Origin: Oscillospiraceae bacterium
GTDB taxonomy: Bacteria; Bacillota; Clostridia; Oscillospirales; Ruminococcaceae
Direction: 5' to 3'
NCBI GenBank assembly: GCA_028694405.1
Contig: JAQUTM010000078.1
Span: 1-9,551, forward strand
Length of the DNA stretch: 9,551 nucleotides
In this document: positions 1 to 5,624 of the stretch, one piece after another
How the letters are laid out: the number at the start of each line of letters is the position of its first letter
How positions within the stretch are numbered: the stretch's first letter is position 1
Program-made: the position numbers and the translations under genes
The notes under the pieces: model-generated
Databases searched by the model: none
What the model saw: only the letters and a program-made list of their open reading frames with translations
Told to the model about the DNA's origin: nothing

Positions 1-1035
1 TTTGTGGCCCATGATAATCACGCTGTCAGATGCTTCTATCAAATCCTTTAAAGCGGTTGCGATAATGCGGGATTTTACTTTATCTCGTTTTTCTACGCTG
101 CGGGAAACGCCGCCGTAAAATGCAAAACCCTCTTTTGTTTTTACGGCTGCTTGGTCTCCGCCACGGCCCAGCGCCATATCCAATGCGCTGCTTGCCATTT
201 CTTCACACTCTTTAAAGGTCTCACCGCCGCGGCCTACGCCAATGGAAAGTGTAGTGGTAACTTCTCCGCCTATTTGACGTACCTTGTCCAAAATAGCAAA
301 ACGGTTCTCTACAATTTCTTGCATATGGCGCTCTTCGATTACCGCCATATAGCGTGCCGAACCTGTACGCAGCAAAAAGCCTGTGGTTTTGCCAATAAAC
401 TGCTCTAATGTACGGCTGATGCTGCTTAAAATCTGAGCACTGTCGCTGCTTTTTAAATCTTTATTCAGTTCATCATAAGTATCCAAAACAAGGTAAAATA
501 CTGCGGGACGGCTTGCCACATATTCACTTGCCTTTAGTTTTAAGGGGGTATCGTTGATAAAGTAAGCTATCGTCTGGTTGCTTTCCTCTCCCGTTACAGC
601 ACCGTAAACCGTATAGCGCCCACTGGCGATATCTATACACTGGCCGCTGGCTTCACTACAGGTTTTCAAGTCCAGTCCCGGTACTATTTTACTTACAGGC
701 TGTAAGCAAGCTTCTTTTCCACCCATAATTTCGGTTTGAAAGGCATCGTTATACCAAACCATATTTTTGCCCGAGAGAATTACGATGGGAACAGCCATAT
801 GCTCTAAACTGTATTGGCTGCTGCCGTTTTTCTGTCCTGTGCCGTAAAAGTGCCCGTCTACCAGGTTGCCCATTCTGTTTACAATAAAAAATGTTATAAC
901 AAACAGCAATAAAACGATTAACAGCACCGACAGCGAAAACGCTACATTGATACGCACCAATGCCCCTGCCATGGCTGCGCTCAGCAGCACCAGTGTGCCT
1001 AACAGCACATCTAGTATAATAATATGTTTTTTCAT
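1..1035 (-). CDS. gdpP: GdpP-type cyclic-di-AMP phosphodiesterase, N-terminal 345 residues (runs off the left edge)
   Basis: A membrane-anchored phosphodiesterase that hydrolyses c-di-AMP to pApA. The frame stays open for 345 codons from ATG 1035-1033 to the window edge. In order I see two hydrophobic segments (about residues 5-27 and 31-53), a PAS-like region (about 70-165), and a degenerate GGDEF domain (about 178-300) in which the GGDEF signature is replaced by GSARYMAVI (225-233). The family marker GRGGDQAAVK is at 290-299 and FYGGVSRSVEKR at 306-317. The fragment ends at VIIMGHK, directly before the DHH/DHHA1 catalytic domain, so the metal ligands are not visible. Family members are about 650-680 residues, so roughly half is present. 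The start is supported by GAGG six bases upstream of the ATG. It lies 68 nt after rnj on the same strand, so co-transcription is likely. In many Firmicutes rplI and dnaB follow gdpP; that cannot be checked here. Confidence 0.95.
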   Translation of the reverse strand, partial: MKKHIIILDVLLGTLVLLSAAMAGALVRINVAFSLSVLLIVLLLFVITFFIVNRMGNLVDGHFYGTGQKNGSSQYSLEHMAVPIVILSGKNMVWYNDAFQTEIMGGKEACLQPVSKIVPGLDLKTCSEASGQCIDIASGRYTVYGAVTGEESNQTIAYFINDTPLKLKASEYVASRPAVFYLVLDTYDELNKDLKSSDSAQILSSISRTLEQFIGKTTGFLLRTGSARYMAVIEERHMQEIVENRFAILDKVRQIGGEVTTTLSIGVGRGGETFKECEEMASSALDMALGRGGDQAAVKTKEGFAFYGGVSRSVEKRDKVKSRIIATALKDLIEASDSVIIMGHK

Positions 1036-1060
1036 TTGCTACCTCATTCTCTCGATTATA

Positions 1061-1089
1061 CGGCAGAATGGCGTTTTACCATTCTGCCG
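1061..1089 (-). other. Perfect 11-bp inverted repeat between rnj and gdpP
   Basis: CGGCAGAATGG (1061-1071) is the exact reverse complement of CCATTCTGCCG (1079-1089), with a 7-nt loop. In the rnj-gdpP transcript it would form a stable hairpin 15 nt after the rnj stop codon. No U-tract follows on the minus strand (TATAATCG comes next), so it is not a typical intrinsic terminator. More likely it is an intercistronic stability or processing element. The TATAAT at 1060-1055 looks like a -10 box but has no credible -35 at 16-18 bp, so I do not call a gdpP promoter there. Confidence 0.55.
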
Positions 1090-1103
1090 CCTTTGCAACA
1101 AAT

Positions 1104-3134
1104 TTATATTTCCATTAAAATGGGTAAAATCATAGGGCTGCGCTTGGTGCGGCGGTACATCATGCTGGACAGCTGCTCGCGAATACGCGCTTTTACGCTT
1201 GCCCAGTCATTTACCAAGCCCTCGTTACGGCACTGCTCAAATATTTCACGCACCACTATCCGTGCCTCATCAATCAGCTGCTCGCTTTCGCGCACGTATA
1301 CAAATCCACGGCTTACAATGTCAGGGCCGCTCAGCACTTCTCCTGTAGCCGTATCAATCGTTGCAACTACAATTACCAAGCCGTCCTGAGACAAATGGCG
1401 GCGGTCGCGCAAGACTACATTGCCAATATCGCCAACGCCAAGACCGTCTACCAATATGCGTCCTGCCTGTACAGGCTCGCCGCGGCGAATGCTCTGATTA
1501 TCCATAATGATGGTTTCGCCAATGTCTGAAATCAAGATATTCTGCTTTGGAATTCCCATGCTTTCACCCAGCTTTGCGTGTTTGTACAGCTGTTTGTACT
1601 CGCCGTGCACAGGAATGAAATATTTAGGCTTTACAAGCTCTAATATCAGCTTTTGCTCATCTTGACAAGCATGGCCCGAGGTGTGTACATCGTACATGCT
1701 TTCGTAAATAACCTCTGCACCTAATTTTAACAGACCATTTACCACACGTCCAACCATTTTTTCGTTGCCGGGAATCGGCTTTGCACTGATGATTATAAAA
1801 TCGCCTTCACCAATACGCACCTGACGGTGGCTGCCGCCGCTCATGCGAGTAAGCGCAGAGAGGGGCTCGCCTTGGCTTCCCGTTGTAACAATTACTATTT
1901 TTTCGGGCGGATACTTGTTTACCGCTTCTATTTCTATCATCAAATCTTCCGGAGCCTTTAAATAGCCAAGCTCCAGTGCCATTTGGGTATTATTTATCAT
2001 ACTGCGGCCGCTTACAGCCACTTTGCGTCCATGTTTTACCGCTAAATCAAAAATTTGCTGTATACGTTGCAGATTGCTGGCGAAGGTGGCAATTACAATG
2101 CGCTTATCTTCCGCTTTGCTAAATAAAAGCTGAAATGCTTCGCCTACCTTGCGCTCACTGGCACTACAGCCGGGACGCTCTGCATTGGTAGAGTCACTGA
2201 GCAATGCAATAACACCCTTTTGGCCGTAAGCCGCAAAAGCAGAAAGGTCTGTAGTTTCATCGGTAATAGGTGTGTAATCTATTTTAAAATCTCCCGTTTG
2301 AATAACGGTACCTGCCGGGCTTTCAATGGCAAGGGCAACCGCATCGGGAATAGAGTGGTTTACATGAATGGGCTCAATGGTAAAGCAACCCAGCTTAAAT
2401 TTTTCTTTGGGGCGTATTTCAATCAGCTTTGCGCTGCTGGCAAGCCCATGCTCGGTTAATTTATTTGTAATTAAACCGAGGGTTAGGCGTGTGCCGTAAA
2501 TTGGCACGTTAAATTGACGCAGTAAATAGGGGATTGCGCCAATGTGGTCCTCATGGCCGTGGGTAATAACAAGACCTTTAATTTTATCCTTATTTTGTAA
2601 AACAGTTGTAAAATCGGGAATAACCAAATCAACCCCGAACATTTCGTTATCGGGGAAAACCGTTCCGCAGTCCACCAAAAACATATCGTTTTGGCACTCG
2701 TATAACGTAATGTTTTTACCTACCTCACCCAAACCGCCTAACGGGCGGATAGTTAAAGGGATACCGGCAGCTTTAGACGGAACGTTTTTGCGCCCTTTTT
2801 GGTTGTTGCGCGGCTGTGGCTTGCGCATTTGCGGCTTATTGGCAGGCGACGGCGCTTTTGCGGCAGCAGGCGCTTGCTTTGCAGTATTATTTTGCGATTG
2901 AGCCGTGGGGTTTTTGGCTGTCTGCGGAACACTCTTTTTGGCTACAGGCTGGGGTTTTGCATGGCTGCCTGCCGCTGTTTGCTGAGGTTGTTGCGTCTGT
3001 GGCTTTGGCGGGCGCGGACGCTGCGGCTTGCGCTGCTGAGGCTGTTGTTCTTTTTTAGTCTCCGGCACACTTTGCGGCTCGGGCTGTGTATTGCCAATTA
3101 CTTTATTTATGGCTTGTGTGAGTAAATCTGTCAT
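1104..3134 (-). CDS. rnj: Ribonuclease J with a long disordered N-terminal extension
   Basis: A dual 5'-3' exo- and endoribonuclease of the metallo-beta-lactamase/beta-CASP family, central to mRNA decay and rRNA maturation in Firmicutes. The protein has 676 residues. Residues 1 to about 123 are low-complexity, rich in Pro, Gln, Lys and Ala; the remaining ~553 residues match the usual full length of RNase J. Visible motifs are the metal-binding HGHEDH (192-197), HVNHS (257-261), the QTGDFKID strand (D282), SDSTN (313-317), SGRSM of the beta-CASP domain (375-379), the TSGHA His (488), PVHGEY (509-513), and the normal C-terminal ending RSPMILPILMEI. The start at 3134 is supported by GGAGG (3144-3140) five bases upstream. 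The preceding leader contains structured elements listed separately; autoregulation is plausible but unproven. It probably shares a transcript with gdpP. Confidence 0.97.
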   Translation of the reverse strand: MTDLLTQAINKVIGNTQPEPQSVPETKKEQQPQQRKPQRPRPPKPQTQQPQQTAAGSHAKPQPVAKKSVPQTAKNPTAQSQNNTAKQAPAAAKAPSPANKPQMRKPQPRNNQKGRKNVPSKAAGIPLTIRPLGGLGEVGKNITLYECQNDMFLVDCGTVFPDNEMFGVDLVIPDFTTVLQNKDKIKGLVITHGHEDHIGAIPYLLRQFNVPIYGTRLTLGLITNKLTEHGLASSAKLIEIRPKEKFKLGCFTIEPIHVNHSIPDAVALAIESPAGTVIQTGDFKIDYTPITDETTDLSAFAAYGQKGVIALLSDSTNAERPGCSASERKVGEAFQLLFSKAEDKRIVIATFASNLQRIQQIFDLAVKHGRKVAVSGRSMINNTQMALELGYLKAPEDLMIEIEAVNKYPPEKIVIVTTGSQGEPLSALTRMSGGSHRQVRIGEGDFIIISAKPIPGNEKMVGRVVNGLLKLGAEVIYESMYDVHTSGHACQDEQKLILELVKPKYFIPVHGEYKQLYKHAKLGESMGIPKQNILISDIGETIIMDNQSIRRGEPVQAGRILVDGLGVGDIGNVVLRDRRHLSQDGLVIVVATIDTATGEVLSGPDIVSRGFVYVRESEQLIDEARIVVREIFEQCRNEGLVNDWASVKARIREQLSSMMYRRTKRSPMILPILMEI

Positions 3135-3165
3135 TTCTTCCTCCGTTTTGGCGTATGGGCATCTA

Positions 3166-3196
3166 TACCTAGTTTTCCCTCCTTGGGAAATAGGTA
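3166..3196 (-). promoter_or_regulatory. Bulged hairpin in the rnj leader with a Shine-Dalgarno-like loop
   Basis: On the minus strand TACCTA (3196-3191) pairs with TAGGTA (3171-3166), and TTTCCC (3190-3185) pairs with GGGAAA (3179-3174). The 12-bp stem is interrupted only by a 2-nt bulge. The five-base loop AAGGA runs into the GGG of the stem and so reads AAGGAGG, a consensus Shine-Dalgarno sequence. It is 31 nt upstream of the rnj start and is not the working SD, which is at 3144-3140. The pairing is seen directly; a regulatory role (ribosome or RNase J docking, translational control) is inference. Confidence 0.45.
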
Positions 3197-3229
3197 AAAT
3201 GCAACCAAATTTTTTATGTAGATGGTCGT

Positions 3230-3260
3230 ATCATATTAAAGCTTTGTGTATACAACACAA
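3230..3260 (-). promoter_or_regulatory. Weak candidate proximal promoter of rnj
   Basis: On the minus strand TTGTGT (3260-3255) is followed after 16 bp by TAATAT (3238-3233), or after 19 bp by TATGAT (3235-3230). Each box is only a partial match to sigma-A consensus. If used, transcription would start near 3223 and give a leader of about 90 nt that contains the bulged hairpin. The upstream TTGACA promoter is the better -35 match, so this is listed as a possible second start. Confidence 0.28.
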
Positions 3261-3261
3261 A
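3243..3261. promoter_or_regulatory. Dyad TTTGTGT-N5-ACACAAA, possible operator
   Basis: TTTGTGT (3243-3249) and ACACAAA (3255-3261) are exact reverse complements separated by 5 nt. The dyad overlaps the -35 of the weak proximal rnj promoter, where a repressor or activator could act. It recalls Rex-type sites (TTGTG...CACAA), but the half-site spacing differs and rnj is not a usual Rex target, so I assign no regulator. Confidence 0.3.
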
Positions 3262-3318
3262 ATATTCCGTTTTCATTTGACTTTTTTCAGCATACAAAAG
3301 CCATATAAAGTACAGTTT

Positions 3319-3352
3319 AAAAACAAAAACCGTATCCTGTATAGGTGTACGG
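3319..3352 (-). terminator. Intrinsic terminator-like hairpin inside the rnj upstream region
   Basis: Read on the minus strand, CCGTA (3352-3348) pairs with TACGG (3334-3330). Inside it CCT (3345-3343) pairs with AGG (3338-3336) around a 4-nt loop, with a small internal loop between the helices. Directly after the stem comes TTTTTGTTTTT (3329-3319). This is the form of a Rho-independent terminator of modest stability pointing toward rnj. It lies about 185 nt before the rnj start, so it is either the 3' end of a small RNA or an attenuator. Confidence 0.55.
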
Positions 3353-3411
3353 GTGCTTTTCGGTAAAAAATTTACCTTGTACTTTTTTTAAAAACCGATG
3401 CATCAATATTA
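3319..3411 (-). ncRNA. Candidate ~90-nt small RNA or attenuated rnj leader
   Basis: This is the stretch between the expected start of the TTGACA promoter (near 3411-3409) and the end of the U-tract at 3319. It contains an internal 6-bp hairpin, GGTAAA (3376-3371) with TTTACC (3367-3362), then the terminator hairpin. The 5' part can also pair with the terminator arm (GTAC 3382-3379 with GTAC 3350-3347, GGT 3376-3374 with ACC 3354-3352), which would exclude the terminator. There is no open reading frame with a ribosome binding site in it. I do not recognise a known RNA family; in particular there is no T-box sequence. Its existence is inferred from promoter and terminator only. Confidence 0.38.
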
Positions 3412-3416
3412 GTTTA

Positions 3417-3445
3417 ATATTACCTTTATTAACGCACGCTGTCAA
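3417..3445 (-). promoter_or_regulatory. Distal promoter toward rnj, with perfect -35
   Basis: The minus strand has TTGACA (3445-3440), exactly 17 bp of spacer, then TAATAT (3422-3417). The -35 is a perfect sigma-A match; the -10 matches at four of six positions. Transcription would begin near 3410 and head toward rnj. TAATATT occurs twice, at 3422-3416 and 3411-3405, in an 11-bp period across the -10 and start region, which could be an operator or an alternative -10. Confidence 0.55.
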
Positions 3446-3683
3446 GTTGATATATGGCTTCTAATACAAATATTGGCATTTTAATTTGTGCAAGTTGCTT
3501 TTCTTTGGTTTTATTCTACGGTTCCAATCCACCCATATAGTATGGTACGCGCAAATGTGTTTAAACGTACTTTCAGCCTTGACTTGTAAACTTTGTAAAA
3601 CCTTTTAAACTTTTTTAAAGTTGCTCTAGCTTTTCATGTATACATATTATATATGTTTTTTAAACCGATTTACCCTATATTGC
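3446..3683. other. AT-rich spacer with no recognised gene
   Basis: About 240 nt between the minus-strand distal promoter and the rnhA promoter. I find no open frame with a ribosome binding site and no recognised RNA. Visible details are a plus-strand TTGACT (3579-3584) without a -10 at proper spacing, a run of related TTTTAAA-type motifs at about 3586-3620, and the perfect palindrome ATGTATACAT near 3636-3645. None is strong enough to name. It probably serves as the upstream regulatory space of the divergent promoters. Confidence 0.5.
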
Positions 3684-3712
3684 TTGTTAAAATAAAAAAA
3701 TAAAGCTATAAT
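3684..3712 (+). promoter_or_regulatory. Sigma-A promoter of rnhA
   Basis: TTGTTA (3684-3689), a 17-bp A-rich spacer, then a perfect TATAAT (3707-3712). Transcription should start near 3719, giving a short leader of about 30 nt before the rnhA ATG. This is the best plus-strand promoter match in the spacer. Confidence 0.7.
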
Positions 3713-3749
3713 TTACTACATATCAATTAAAAGGACGGGCCATACTACC

Positions 3750-4187
3750 ATGAAACAGGTTTTTATCTTTACAGACGGTGCCTGCAGCGGCAATCCCGGT
3801 CCCGGAGGCTGGGGCGCAATTTTGCGGTACAAAGATACGGAGCGGGAAATAAGCGGAGGCGAGGCGGACACCACCAATAACCGCATGGAATTATTGGCAC
3901 TTATCAACGCCCTGCGTATGCTGAAAGAGCCTTGCGAAATTACAGTTTGCAGCGATTCCAAATATGTAATTGACGGCCTGCAAAAAGGCTGGGCAAAAAA
4001 CTGGCAAAAAAACGGGTGGCGCAAAAGTGACAAAAAACCGGCTTTAAACAGTGATTTGTGGCAGCAGCTTTTGGATTTATCGGCGCCGCACACCCTACAT
4101 TATAATTGGATAAAAGGTCACGCAGGTCATGCTGAAAACGAGCGTTGCGACCAGCTTGCCGTTATACAAAGTCAAAAATACAAATAA
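3750..4187 (+). CDS. rnhA: Ribonuclease HI
   Basis: Cytoplasmic endonuclease that cuts the RNA strand of RNA-DNA hybrids, removing R-loops and replication primers. The 145 residues are a single RNase H fold of normal bacterial length. All catalytic residues are in place: D9 in FTDGACSGNPG, E47 in NNRMEL, D69 in SDSKYV, H124 in IKGHAGH and D134 in NERCDQLA, matching D10, E48, D70, H124 and D134 of the E. coli enzyme. The basic substrate-binding handle (WAKNWQKNGWRKSDKK) is present at about 81-96. The start must be at 3750 because the first beta strand begins at once. The only SD-like sequence, AAGGA (3731-3735), is 14 nt away, longer than ideal, so translation initiation may be weak. It appears to be a single-gene unit, followed by 226 nt before iscS. 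Confidence 0.97.
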   Translation: MKQVFIFTDGACSGNPGPGGWGAILRYKDTEREISGGEADTTNNRMELLALINALRMLKEPCEITVCSDSKYVIDGLQKGWAKNWQKNGWRKSDKKPALNSDLWQQLLDLSAPHTLHYNWIKGHAGHAENERCDQLAVIQSQKYK

Positions 4188-4211
4188 TTTGAGCATTATG
4201 TTGGCTTTATC

Positions 4212-4242
4212 TGTGCTTTCCAGTTATTTTGCACAACTTTTT
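4212..4242 (+). terminator. Weak hairpin after rnhA, doubtful terminator
   Basis: TGTGC (4212-4216) and GCACA (4231-4235) could form a 5-bp stem with a 14-nt loop, followed by ACTTTTTA. The stem is short and the loop large, so termination here would be inefficient. It is the only terminator-like structure I can see between rnhA and iscS, and read-through into iscS is possible. Confidence 0.2.
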
Positions 4243-4288
4243 ATGCGTTTAATGTATACTAATTTAGTGTGTAATATTGCATTTTCTA

Positions 4289-4317
4289 TTGCAAACCACA
4301 CCAAAATAGTATATATT
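4289..4317 (+). promoter_or_regulatory. Candidate promoter of the iscS-nifU operon
   Basis: TTGCAA (4289-4294), a 17-bp spacer, then TATATT (4312-4317). The -10 matches at five of six positions and the -35 at four of six, with ideal spacing. Transcription would start near 4324 and give a leader of about 90 nt. A second TATACT (4255-4260) further upstream lacks a good -35. No iscR-like regulator gene lies next to it and I see no recognised IscR site. Confidence 0.45.
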
Positions 4318-4321
4318 ATAA

Positions 4322-4406
4322 CTTGGGTAAAGCCCCAAGACATTACCTGCCTTTTAAACCGCCATATAGCAGGTTTATAAAGGTAATAATATATAAAAGT
4401 AAGGTG
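4322..4406 (+). promoter_or_regulatory. Possible structured leader of iscS with competing helices
   Basis: CTTGGG (4322-4327) can pair with CCCAAG (4334-4339). ACCTGC (4345-4350) can pair with GCAGGT (4369-4374). Alternatively ATTACC (4342-4347) can pair with GGTAAT (4382-4387); these two share bases 4345-4347 and exclude each other. The same ACCT could also pair with the iscS ribosome binding site AAGGTG (4401-4406). There is no U-tract, so any control would be translational. I recognise no known riboswitch. The first hairpin would be incomplete if transcription starts at 4324. Confidence 0.3.
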
Positions 4407-4413
4407 AATATTT

Positions 4414-5604
4414 TTGAGTGAAAAAATAATTTATGTGGATAATGCAGCCACAACACCTACCCACGGCAAGGTGCTGGAGGCAATGCTTCCCTATTTTTGT
4501 GAAAATTACGGCAATCCCAGCAGTGTATACAGCTTAGGGCGAGATAATCGTCAAGCCGTCGACCATGCGCGTGGCCAAGTTGCCAAGGCTTTAAATTGCC
4601 TGCCTCAAGAAGTATATTTTACTGCGGGCGGCAGTGAAAGCGATAACTGGGCAATTAAAGGCACCGCACACAAATTAGCGGCAAAAGGCAAAAAACATCT
4701 TATTACCACAGCTATTGAGCACCACGCTGTACTGCACAGTATGGCGGCTTTAGAGCGAGAGGGTTTTGAAGTAACCTATCTGCCTGTAGATGAGAACGGT
4801 CTTGTTTCGGCGGCAAGCGTAGAAGCTGCAATCCGTCCCGACACGGCACTTGTAAGCATTATGTATGCCAACAATGAAATCGGCACCATAGAGCCCATTG
4901 CTGAAATTGGCGCTATCTGCCGCAAAAAAGGTGTTTGGTTTCACACTGATGCCGTACAGGCTGTGGGCGCAGTACCCATTGACGTACAAGCGCAAAATAT
5001 CGATATGTTAAGCTTATCTGCTCATAAACTAAACGGCCCTAAAGGAATTGGCGCTTTTTACTGCAGACGCGGTGTTTTGCCAACTACTTTAATTGACGGT
5101 GGCGCGCAGGAAAGCGGCCGCCGCGCAGGTACCGAAAACGTACCCGCTATTGTAGGGCTTGGCAAAGCTATTGAGCTTGCTACAAGCGATATAGCTTCCA
5201 AAGCAGCTAAGCTTAGTGCAATGCGCGATTATGTAATTGAACGCATTATGAAAAACGTACCGGAAGTAAAACTCAACGGACACCCCACAAAACGTTTGCC
5301 CGGCAACGTAAACTTTAGCTTTAAAGCATGTGAGGGCGAAAGCTTACTGCTGTTTTTAGATATGAAAGGCATTTGCGCCAGCAGCGGCAGCGCCTGCACC
5401 AGCGGCAGCTTAGACCCAAGCCATGTGCTGCTTGCTATCGGTTTGCCCCACGAAGTTGCACACGGCTCTTTGCGCATTAGCTTTGGCGTACAAAACACAA
5501 TGGAGGAAGCCGCCCAGCTTTGCGACATTTTGGAAAATGTAGTAGAAGAAGTACGTCGTCGCAGCCCATTGTGGCACAAAAATAACAATGAAATTAACAA
5601 ATAG
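4414..5604 (+). CDS. iscS: Cysteine desulfurase (IscS/NifS type)
   Basis: PLP-dependent enzyme that converts cysteine to alanine and holds the sulfur as a persulfide for Fe-S cluster assembly and tRNA thiolation. At 396 residues it has normal length. Key residues are visible: H103 of the EHHAVLHS motif that stacks on PLP, D179 and Q182 in HTDAVQ, the PLP Schiff-base lysine K205 in SLSAHKLNGPKG, GRRAGTEN at 236-242, and the catalytic C328 in SSGSACTSG, the same number as in E. coli IscS. The start is TTG at 4414, preceded at 7 nt by AAGGTG; no in-frame ATG or GTG fits the N-terminal strand EKIIYVDNAATTP. nifU follows after 20 nt, so the two form an operon. The pairing with a NifU-type scaffold and an MnmA-like gene is a common clostridial arrangement, although iscR is absent here. 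Confidence 0.97.
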   Translation: MSEKIIYVDNAATTPTHGKVLEAMLPYFCENYGNPSSVYSLGRDNRQAVDHARGQVAKALNCLPQEVYFTAGGSESDNWAIKGTAHKLAAKGKKHLITTAIEHHAVLHSMAALEREGFEVTYLPVDENGLVSAASVEAAIRPDTALVSIMYANNEIGTIEPIAEIGAICRKKGVWFHTDAVQAVGAVPIDVQAQNIDMLSLSAHKLNGPKGIGAFYCRRGVLPTTLIDGGAQESGRRAGTENVPAIVGLGKAIELATSDIASKAAKLSAMRDYVIERIMKNVPEVKLNGHPTKRLPGNVNFSFKACEGESLLLFLDMKGICASSGSACTSGSLDPSHVLLAIGLPHEVAHGSLRISFGVQNTMEEAAQLCDILENVVEEVRRRSPLWHKNNNEINK

Positions 5605-5624
5605 AATAAACGAGGTATAAAACC

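Noticed and set aside
2799..3125. Plus-strand open frames rich in Leu, Arg and Cys opposite the rnj 5' end
   Set aside because: They arise from the repetitive Pro/Gln/Lys codons of RNase J read in reverse; no start signals.
3091..3366. Plus-strand 91-codon open frame overlapping the rnj start and its leader
   Set aside because: Antisense to rnj, no ribosome binding site, composition follows the AT-rich spacer, and no recognisable protein.
3362..3389. GGTAAA-N3-TTTACC followed by TTGTAC and seven T as a plus-strand terminator
   Set aside because: The stem is AT-rich, the T-run is not adjacent, and there is no plus-strand gene upstream to terminate.
3319..3445. T-box or known riboswitch upstream of rnj
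   Set aside because: No T-box sequence or recognisable riboswitch core; rnj is not a usual target of these.
3716..4093. Minus-strand 125-codon frame opposite rnhA
   Set aside because: It is the antisense shadow of rnhA, whose product has all catalytic residues.
4198..4380. Hydrophobic 60-codon frame between rnhA and iscS
   Set aside because: No SD upstream of its ATG, it overlaps the iscS promoter and leader, and its hydrophobicity is expected from T-rich DNA.
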